Below, piece after piece: positions 1 through 4,389 of a stretch of DNA of 6,840 nt. Positions within the stretch are counted from its first letter, which is position 1. The number at the start of each line of letters is the position of its first letter. The notes below the pieces were generated by a model. That model worked only from the letters and a program-made list of their open reading frames with translations. It had not been told where the DNA came from and did no database searches. Origin of the DNA: Candidatus Altimarinota bacterium. GTDB lineage: Bacteria; Patescibacteriota; Gracilibacteria; UBA4473. The stretch lies in NCBI GenBank assembly GCA_020630245.1, contig JAHDBZ010000023.1:11025-17864 (forward strand). The letters are read 5' to 3'. The position numbers and the translations under genes are program-made.

Positions 1-521
1 GCTTCGGTGACTTTTTTCTTGAGCGGCTCTGGTTCTTTGGTGATCGCTTGATCGTGTACGAAGATGCCCTTAGGGGTGATCTTATCGATGCGTTCGTGCG
101 GGATGATCTGTTTCTTCCAGGGTTGCCACCAGTGCGAACGGATATGGAGGCTTAGTAGGCGAGGGGAGATGGTGTCAAAGCCAAAGTTACGGACCTGTCC
201 GATCAGTTTCTGGTCGGCGGCTCGGTACACTTGGCTGCCGAGGATGGCACATTCTTTTTCGAAGAGTTTAGTGATCTTTGGTGATTCACTGGGGTCAAAA
301 CAGTTGTCTGGCTTACGGATCAGGATCTCAGATGAGCGCCAGTGTACGATATCGCTCGGATCAAGGCATTTTTTGCCTTGCAGGGTCTGGATCCAGAGAG
401 CGGCAGCGTTGCCAGTGTCTGGGTCGATCACAAAGTCGATAAAAAATCCTACCGGCAATTTGCCGCGCTCGATCTCAGCGTAGACAGTCGTGTTGTAGGC
501 CTGACGATAGGAAGTTAGCAT
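1..521 (-). CDS. PRC-barrel domain protein, C-terminus beyond window
   Basis: The reverse strand is open from an ATG at 521-519 to the window edge, giving 173 complete residues (begins MLTSYRQAYN) and no stop. I read two successive PRC-barrel-like beta domains. The first is about residues 12-72 (ERGKLPVGFFIDFVIDPDTG, then a WRSSEILIR strand). The second is about residues 93-158 (LGSQVYRAADQKLIGQVRNF, then the PHERIDKITPKGIFV ending). The order 'set a property, cofactor or interior strand, DIVHW/ERIDKI boundary' is typical of tandem PRC-barrel proteins such as YrrD-like proteins. Members bind RNA, photosystem or membrane partners; a specific job cannot be assigned. No signal peptide or membrane segment is visible, so it is probably cytoplasmic. 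A Lys/Glu/Pro-rich tail (TKEPEPLKKK) starts just before the edge. It lies 85 nt downstream of the amidase gene on the same strand, separated by the palindromic element. No Shine-Dalgarno motif precedes the start. Confidence 0.82.
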   Translation of the reverse strand, partial: MLTSYRQAYNTTVYAEIERGKLPVGFFIDFVIDPDTGNAAALWIQTLQGKKCLDPSDIVHWRSSEILIRKPDNCFDPSESPKITKLFEKECAILGSQVYRAADQKLIGQVRNFGFDTISPRLLSLHIRSHWWQPWKKQIIPHERIDKITPKGIFVHDQAITKEPEPLKKKVTE

Positions 522-614
522 CTACTAATATTATAATGTTTTGATGTTGCGATGTTACTATATTAATCGCTTAATTGTAACATTACAACATTGTAAAATC
601 GTAACATTAGTAGA
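521..614. repeat. 94-nt imperfect palindrome built of octamers
   Basis: Two 38-nt arms (521-558 and 577-614) are inverted repeats of each other with 29 of 38 positions matching. The spacer adds a further 5-bp inverted pair, attaa 562-566 and ttaat 571-575, around a 4-nt loop (567-570). The whole gap between two genes therefore folds as one long hairpin. The right arm is also a tandem array with 8-bp period (units 576-583, 584-591, 592-599, 600-607, ending in AACAT or a one-base variant). The left arm carries ATGTT at 536, 544 and 552, the same period in the opposite orientation. The element overlaps the amidase stop codon (609-607) and the PRC gene ATG (521-519). In the direction of transcription it is not followed by a T-run, so it is not a standard terminator. 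A role in RNA stability, or a mobile palindromic repeat, is possible. Confidence 0.8.
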
Positions 615-3105
615 CCTTATCCACGCTCGTCCCCGTGTAGAAGTAGTCGAGGATCTCGCGATAAGACTTGCCTTGATTGGCCAGTACCCGAGCTGAGTTA
701 CCAGAGAGTCCGACTTCGTGTCCTTTGGCCTCAAGTCCGACGTCGTGCGGGAGTGGACGACCCACGGTCCATGGGTATTGAGACACCCACTTGCTTTCAC
801 TCTGTCCGTCACTTTGTGTGAAGTACGGCCCGATTACTGGTTTTCCTTGGTACATGAGCATCACCCCTTTGGTTTCGCTGATCAGGTTTTTTTGGTGTTC
901 ATGGTACCGTTCCCAGTCGTATCCGAGATAAAACTGAGACGTGGCTGGAGAGTCCTCGAGATCGTAGTTGGGCGTCTTGAACTTCCGCCGGGTTCCGCCA
1001 TAGACATAGGCGTAGCTACGAGCCAAGATGTGGATGGCGTGCTTCTTTTCGTCCGGTTCGGTAACGGGTTCTTCGGCCAATCCCCAGAGATACTTCTCGA
1101 TTGGGAGCTGATTAACGATGTAGAAATTTGCGTTTCCGTTGTGCCAGAAGTTGAGCTGGTGTCGGAACTGGTTGTACGGGATAGAGCCGAGTCCACGATC
1201 GTAATTTTCAATCTTGAGCACACCAGAGGTAATCAGCTGTGGATTGACGAGATCATGAGTATTGCCTTCGTATTCAACGGTGAAAGCATGGTCGGTCAGT
1301 GGACGGATGCGAATTTTTTCAAGGGCATCAATGACGTCAAATTTACTGCCTTGGCTCCAGAGTTCGACTTTTTGTGAACCGCTAACGATGGCGTATTTTT
1401 CTTTAAAATAGCTGAGCTTAATTTTGGTCTCTGGTCCAAATTCTTCGACTGGTGCACTGGCTTTGACCTGATCACGGATCACGCTGGCACGCATGTGTCG
1501 GCTGATGTTGGTTTTATTATTGGCGTTCTGTTCTTTCTTGATATCCGCTAGGCTACGGGTGAGGTTGCTGCGGTCTCCGGCGATACGGATCGGGTAGTTG
1601 ATCGGTTTGTACTGATCGGTTTCCCCAAGCGTGGTTATGAGGGGTGTGATAGCCATCGAATACACCCCATTTGGAGCATCATTGATCATGATACGAGCTC
1701 GGAAGACCCCCGTCCGTCCTGGGAGGATGTTTTCTTGAGCAACGAAGTCAGTCATAGCAATTCCTTCCGGTTTTTGAGTGACAGTGAGTCGTTCGCCTTT
1801 GAGCCAGGTAGTTTCAGTGTTGTTGGTAATCTTGAGCTCTAAATGCCCGCGTTCGCCACGCTGCATATTTTCTTCTTTGATAACTTGTCCGAGAGCCACT
1901 GAGTCATGGTTGATTTTTGGAGATCGATCGATGTGTCCGCGAACCTGTGGGGCGTCCTTGCTCTTGCGCAGACGATCACGGGTCGTAATCCCGCGGAATT
2001 TCTTGAGGTCATCAGCCAGACGCTTGGCTTCTACTCGGATACTCGGTAGTTTGCTGTGCAGGTTTTTCCCTGGACAGGCCGTTCCATGACCCGGTTGGGC
2101 TACATCGTTATGCCCGGCGATATTATCAGAAAAGGTTCCGAGCCAGCTGCCCTTGCCGATTGGATTGAGATTGAATCGAACTGAATGATCCGCAATCAAA
2201 AGGGTAAGTACCTTGAGCTGAGCCTCGGTTGGTTCCTCGACCTGGAAGTTCCCCATGAGAGAGATACCGATGGTTCCGGTATTGTAATAAGCCGTGTGAG
2301 CTCCGACGGTAGCAATTCCTCCGGCACGACCTTCGTAGATATTACCCTGTTTGTCGATCACGTAGTTGTAACCGATATCTCCCCAGCCACGAGTAATAGT
2401 GTGGTAGTAGTAGATCGCTCGCATCAGTTCCTTTGGTTCGCGGGCTTCATCTACGACTTCACCGGTGTGGTGAACGATGAATTTATTAATGACTTGGTTT
2501 TCTTCAATGGGCCAGGTGAGACGTCGACCTTCGCGGTCGGTTCGTTGTCGGATGATCGGCCGTTCGGCTTCTGGTAATTTACGGGCTTCGGGGGCTATAT
2601 AACGGAAAAAGCTGCGGATGCCACGACGGATTTTCCAGGTTCGGAGTGATTCGTCGGCGCCCCAGCTCGCTCGGTCTACAAATGATGGAATCTTGGATTT
2701 ATTGGCAAATCGCTTGGTTTCCTGGTGGATGGGGTCGAAATTTTGAGCGACTTGGTTTTCGCCGGCGACACGAGTATTGAAAAAGTGCCCGACGAGTTCC
2801 ACTGGTTCCTCTGAGGCCACGATGATCTTCGTTCGTGGGTTTCCAGAGAAAAGCAAGTTTAGCTGGTCTGGATCACTGTCACCGAGATCCGTTTCAGCAC
2901 TGTACCAGGGCTGCATTTCGCCATCTTTCTCATACCAGATCTTTGGGACGGTAGAGCCATCGTTGGTGGCAAGAGTCATAGCATTCCATTCGAAGTCAGT
3001 ACTAATTTCGACTTCACCACCTGGAAGTGCAAAGACTTCCTCGTGAAAATTTGGTCCGCTCATATTGAGCATTGCCGCCGCACCCAGCCATAATGAATCA
3101 AGCAT
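607..3105 (-). CDS. N-acetylmuramoyl-L-alanine amidase (PGRP) fused to SpoIID/LytB domain
   Basis: This 832-residue protein is predicted to hydrolyse peptidoglycan in the envelope. Residues ~16-115 form a beta-rich accessory region of the kind seen before secreted actinobacterial-type amidases. Residues ~140-370 are a PGRP/Amidase_2 domain: IVHHTG (zinc His212), GYNYVID (Tyr246), GHNDV (His332) and TACPG (Cys344), so the zinc site and catalytic Tyr look intact. Residues ~415-510 look like an Ig-like sandwich (HLELKITNNTETTW). Residues ~560-832 match SpoIID/LytB: QLPIEKYLWGLAEEP 666-680 with candidate catalytic Glu678/679, ARSYAY 695-700, TKGVMLMYQGKPV 745-757, QSDGQ 764-768, GHEVGLS 795-801 and GKSYREILDYFYTGT 812-826. 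Amidases remove stem peptides, and SpoIID cleaves the denuded glycan in sporulating Bacillus. The 3105 ATG is the only ATG start after an in-frame TAA (3120-3118). Its N-terminus has a hydrophobic stretch (LWLGAAAML) but no basic n-region, so export from this start is doubtful. The basic n-region seems to lie upstream of the stop. Confidence 0.95.
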   Translation of the reverse strand: MLDSLWLGAAAMLNMSGPNFHEEVFALPGGEVEISTDFEWNAMTLATNDGSTVPKIWYEKDGEMQPWYSAETDLGDSDPDQLNLLFSGNPRTKIIVASEEPVELVGHFFNTRVAGENQVAQNFDPIHQETKRFANKSKIPSFVDRASWGADESLRTWKIRRGIRSFFRYIAPEARKLPEAERPIIRQRTDREGRRLTWPIEENQVINKFIVHHTGEVVDEAREPKELMRAIYYYHTITRGWGDIGYNYVIDKQGNIYEGRAGGIATVGAHTAYYNTGTIGISLMGNFQVEEPTEAQLKVLTLLIADHSVRFNLNPIGKGSWLGTFSDNIAGHNDVAQPGHGTACPGKNLHSKLPSIRVEAKRLADDLKKFRGITTRDRLRKSKDAPQVRGHIDRSPKINHDSVALGQVIKEENMQRGERGHLELKITNNTETTWLKGERLTVTQKPEGIAMTDFVAQENILPGRTGVFRARIMINDAPNGVYSMAITPLITTLGETDQYKPINYPIRIAGDRSNLTRSLADIKKEQNANNKTNISRHMRASVIRDQVKASAPVEEFGPETKIKLSYFKEKYAIVSGSQKVELWSQGSKFDVIDALEKIRIRPLTDHAFTVEYEGNTHDLVNPQLITSGVLKIENYDRGLGSIPYNQFRHQLNFWHNGNANFYIVNQLPIEKYLWGLAEEPVTEPDEKKHAIHILARSYAYVYGGTRRKFKTPNYDLEDSPATSQFYLGYDWERYHEHQKNLISETKGVMLMYQGKPVIGPYFTQSDGQSESKWVSQYPWTVGRPLPHDVGLEAKGHEVGLSGNSARVLANQGKSYREILDYFYTGTSVDKVY

Positions 3106-3117
3106 TGATTTTAGTGT

Positions 3118-3165
3118 TTATTGAATGGTGATAGGTCTTTTGTTTTGAATATTTTTCGACGCCAT
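3118..3165 (-). other. In-frame 15-codon leader ORF upstream of the amidase
   Basis: An ATG at 3165-3163 opens a 15-codon frame (MASKNIQNKRPITIQ) ending in TAA at 3120-3118. It is in the same frame as the amidase, whose ATG follows only four codons later. If the TAA were CAA (one transition), the two would join into a protein with a basic n-region followed by the LWLGAAAML hydrophobic stretch, which is how a signal peptide is built. A promoter-like pair (3201-3174) would start transcription at this ATG. It may be a real leader peptide, a nonsense mutation that weakens the amidase, or a sequencing error; I cannot tell which. Confidence 0.5.
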
Positions 3166-3173
3166 TCTTATTG

Positions 3174-3201
3174 AGTGTAATTTGTGTTCAAGAATGGTCA
3201 A
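3174..3201 (-). promoter_or_regulatory. Candidate promoter for the amidase gene
   Basis: On the reverse strand TTGACC (3201-3196) and TACACT (3179-3174) are separated by 16 nt. The predicted start of transcription is about 3167, within two or three bases of the ATG at 3165. That would make the mRNA nearly leaderless for the 15-codon frame and leave about 60 nt before the amidase ATG at 3105. The -10 box matches the consensus at only four of six positions, so this is a moderate call. Confidence 0.4.
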
Positions 3202-3272
3202 ATTTTTTGTTCATTGGTTGTGACCTTCGCGAGATAAACGGGTGAGGTGGGGGATTTGTGACGAGAATTGGG

Positions 3273-3300
3273 TTGACAAGTTTTTTTTAAAATTTATTTT
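3273..3300 (+). promoter_or_regulatory. Promoter of the orphan gene, leaderless arrangement
   Basis: A perfect TTGACA (3273-3278), a 16-nt AT-rich spacer with a run of eight T, and TATTTT (3295-3300) precede the gene. Transcription would begin near 3307, which is the first base of the ATG, so the message is predicted to be leaderless. No ribosome-binding motif exists in the few bases between the -10 box and the start, in agreement with that reading. Confidence 0.6.
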
Positions 3301-3306
3301 AGTTTC

Positions 3307-3759
3307 ATGGCATTGAAAGATAGCTCTAGTCGTTTTGGCGCTCCAGCCTTAGATTTTGATTTATGTACGGACTTTGGAATTTCACCAGTAGATTTCGATG
3401 AAGATTGGTGGATTGAGAGGCAAGGATTGCTTTGGAAGCTTAATCAATCTGGTTCGCACTATGACTTAGTGACTGATTTACTGGAGGGAAAAAGCGTGAA
3501 AGAGGCGCTAGCGGCTTTAGGTGTCGATTCGGTTGAAGTCTTGCGACGTACTACTCTAGAAAAAACAGAATTGGTAACTCGAGGAACAAGACTAATTGGA
3601 ACTTTAAACTATGGCTATTCTTTGAACGTTCGAAATCTTGATGACATTGCTAAACTTGACGTAGGATATAGCAGTGTAAATATTTATAGTGATCCTTCTT
3701 CAGAGTCTCACTCTTCTGGTAGGGGGGCATTTGCCTTAGCATTTAACGGAGAGGTTTAA
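3307..3759 (+). CDS. Hypothetical protein, orphan, AT-rich
   Basis: This 150-residue protein is one I do not recognise. It is acidic and shows no signal peptide, membrane segment or cysteine motif. Residues ~28-75 (DEDWWIERQGLLWKLNQSG, then DLVTDLLEGKSVKEALAALG) look alpha-helical, and KSVKEALAALGVDSVEVLRR could be a small helical, possibly helix-turn-helix-like, unit, but this is weak. Residues ~90-125 look like beta strands (TRLIGTLNYGYSLNVRNL), and the tail is Ser/Gly-rich. It is the only protein gene on the plus strand. Its codons are visibly richer in A/T than those of the flanking envelope genes, and it has its own convincing promoter. Its stop (3757-3759) directly abuts the stop of the ctp relic on the other strand. 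Together these suggest acquired DNA. It could be an accessory or defence-related protein, but nothing in the sequence shows a function. Confidence 0.7.
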   Translation: MALKDSSSRFGAPALDFDLCTDFGISPVDFDEDWWIERQGLLWKLNQSGSHYDLVTDLLEGKSVKEALAALGVDSVEVLRRTTLEKTELVTRGTRLIGTLNYGYSLNVRNLDDIAKLDVGYSSVNIYSDPSSESHSSGRGAFALAFNGEV

Positions 3760-3799
3760 TTACCGCCCCAAAACTTTTAGAATCGCGGTATCGAGCTGG
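3760..3799 (-). pseudogene. Relic of the 3' end of a ctp-like (S41 protease) gene
   Basis: Read on the reverse strand this encodes QLDTAILKVLGR and a stop, against QLDTAIQKVLGR and a stop at the end of the intact protease gene (4428-4389). Thirty-five of 40 bases match, and the 20 bases at 3780-3799 match perfectly those at 4409-4428. Three of the five differences are synonymous (AAG/AAA and AGA/CGG), which suggests the copy diverged while still coding, as part of a paralogue, rather than being a fresh duplicate. It is in frame with hicA: read-through of the hicA TAA (3807-3805) gives two codons (YY) and then this tail. No other part of a protease gene remains. Confidence 0.8.
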
Positions 3800-3804
3800 T
3801 AATA

Positions 3805-3993
3805 TTATTGAGGCAGTAAAATCTCAAGTTGCTTGCAGATTCTTTTTACGAGTAGATCGCTGGTTTCTGTGTGACGTGGGATGGCTTGAATCTTGCCGTT
3901 TGCTGGATTACACCAAAGGCTGTGAGAACGTCCTTCACGCTTAAGATAGCAACCATGAGTGCGTAAGTGCTTTAAAAATTGCTTTTGTTTCAT
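3805..3993 (-). CDS. hicA: HicA-family mRNA interferase toxin
   Basis: A 62-residue protein with the HicA double-stranded-RNA-binding-like fold. HicA toxins cleave mRNA and tmRNA in the cytoplasm and are held inactive by HicB. The core signature is present: a basic N-terminal helix (KQKQFLKHLRTHG), then CYLKREGRSHSLW with the expected catalytic His24 in the G-x-S-H position, a short strand (KIQAIPRH) and a C-terminal helix (SDLLVKRICKQLEILL). The length is normal for the family. Its ATG (3993-3991) overlaps the TGA of hicB (3992-3990) by the ATGA arrangement, so translation is probably coupled. No Shine-Dalgarno motif is visible, which supports coupling. The gene ends at LLPQ, next to the ctp relic. 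Confidence 0.92.
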   Translation of the reverse strand: MKQKQFLKHLRTHGCYLKREGRSHSLWCNPANGKIQAIPRHTETSDLLVKRICKQLEILLPQ

Positions 3994-4205
3994 GCCAAGG
4001 TGAGCTCAAACTGTTCCGCTTCTGACGATAGTCCGCGGAGCGTATCTGCTCGGCGATCGGCAAAGATTAACTCGATAGACTCTCGCAGATTTTGTAGGGC
4101 CTCATCGCGAGTCTTACCCTGACCATTGGCGCCGGGAACTTCGGCTGTGTAGGCGATGTACCAGGAGTCGTCTTGTTCGATGATAGCCGTAAAAGTAGTT
4201 GTCAT
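3990..4205 (-). CDS. hicB: HicB-family antitoxin, short form
   Basis: A 71-residue protein with the HicB (former UPF0150) partial RNase-H-like fold. It shows FTAIIEQDDSWYIAYTAEVPGANGQGKTRDEA, then the helix ALQNLRESIELIFADRR. This is the usual 'strand, W-x-A, E-[VL]-P-G, G-x-T-x-[DE]-E-A, helix' order. It should bind and block HicA. The C-terminal DNA-binding (HTH or ribbon-helix-helix) domain of longer HicB proteins is absent, so self-repression of the operon, if any, would need another protein. It is the first gene of a two-gene operon with hicA, an antitoxin-first order that is common for this short subtype. It has its own promoter upstream and lies next to an octamer array and the end of the protease gene. 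Confidence 0.92.
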   Translation of the reverse strand: MTTTFTAIIEQDDSWYIAYTAEVPGANGQGKTRDEALQNLRESIELIFADRRADTLRGLSSEAEQFELTLA

Positions 4206-4220
4206 AAGCGTAGTTTGAGC

Positions 4221-4264
4221 GTATGGCTCATACAGTATTTTAGCAAATTCATACGGGGATCAAA
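4221..4264 (-). promoter_or_regulatory. hicBA promoter with small palindrome at the start site
   Basis: On the reverse strand TTTGAT (4264-4259) and TAAAAT (4242-4237) are 16 nt apart, and TGC immediately before the latter makes an extended -10 element. The predicted transcription start is near 4230. A 5-bp inverted repeat (gtatg 4221-4225, catac 4229-4233) covers that point and could be an operator, although the encoded HicB has no recognisable DNA-binding domain. The untranslated leader would be about 25 nt and has no Shine-Dalgarno motif. Confidence 0.45.
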
Positions 4265-4280
4265 CTTAATCTTATTTTCA

Positions 4281-4307
4281 TAAAAGGACGGAAGATCTTC
4301 CGTCCTT
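4281..4307 (-). terminator. Likely intrinsic terminator of the protease gene
   Basis: Positions 4284-4307 are a perfect 24-nt palindrome (12-bp arms, GGACGG core). Read on the reverse strand it is followed at once by T-rich sequence (CCTTTTATG), as for an intrinsic terminator downstream of the protease. Read on the plus strand no T-run follows. With no loop bases spare, the real stem would be about 10 bp with a 4-nt loop. It also separates the protease from the hicBA promoter. Confidence 0.5.
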
Positions 4308-4309
4308 AT

Positions 4310-4341
4310 CGTAACATTAGAACATCGTAACATCGCAACAT
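4310..4341. repeat. Tandem octamer array, four units
   Basis: Four consecutive 8-bp units (4310-4317, 4318-4325, 4326-4333, 4334-4341) all end in AACAT, with consensus CGTAACAT. The same family builds the palindrome at 521-614. Shared words include atcgtaacattag (598-610 and 4308-4320) and the 15-mer atgttgcgatgttac (544-558, and the reverse strand of 4327-4341). It lies in the 3' non-coding region of the protease gene, between two hairpins. Confidence 0.8.
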
Positions 4342-4343
4342 TC

Positions 4344-4389
4344 AACACCGAGTGTTGGAATATTGAGCAGCAAGTCTACACTCGGTGTT
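4344..4389 (-). other. Stem-loop directly after the protease stop codon
   Basis: A perfect 12-bp inverted repeat (AACACCGAGTGT 4344-4355 and its complement 4378-4389) encloses a 22-nt loop. The promoter-proximal arm touches the TAA of the protease gene (4391-4389). On the reverse strand it is followed by GAATGTTG, not by a T-run, so it is more likely an mRNA 3'-end stabilising hairpin, or half of a two-part terminator with the palindrome at 4284-4307, than a terminator by itself. Confidence 0.5.

Noticed and set aside
64..483. Plus-strand open frame over the PRC-barrel gene
   Set aside because: The reverse strand encodes two consistent PRC-barrel-like domains over the same bases; the plus frame (Cys/Trp/Arg-rich) looks like a shadow.
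718..1377. Long plus-strand open frame opposite the amidase
   Set aside because: It lies wholly antisense to the SpoIID domain, which has strong family matches; the translated frame has no recognisable domain and is explained by codon bias of the true gene.
3118..3120. Recoding of TAA as a sense codon
   Set aside because: TAA ends the amidase, protease, hicA and the orphan gene, and TGA ends hicB, so the standard stop meanings hold in this window.
3761..3790. Terminator between the convergent orphan gene and hicA
   Set aside because: There is a 6-bp inverted pair (taccgc, gcggta) but the loop is 18 nt and no T-run follows on either strand.
4310..4341. CRISPR array
   Set aside because: The units are contiguous 8-mers without spacers and with no cas genes nearby; the same holds for 521-614.
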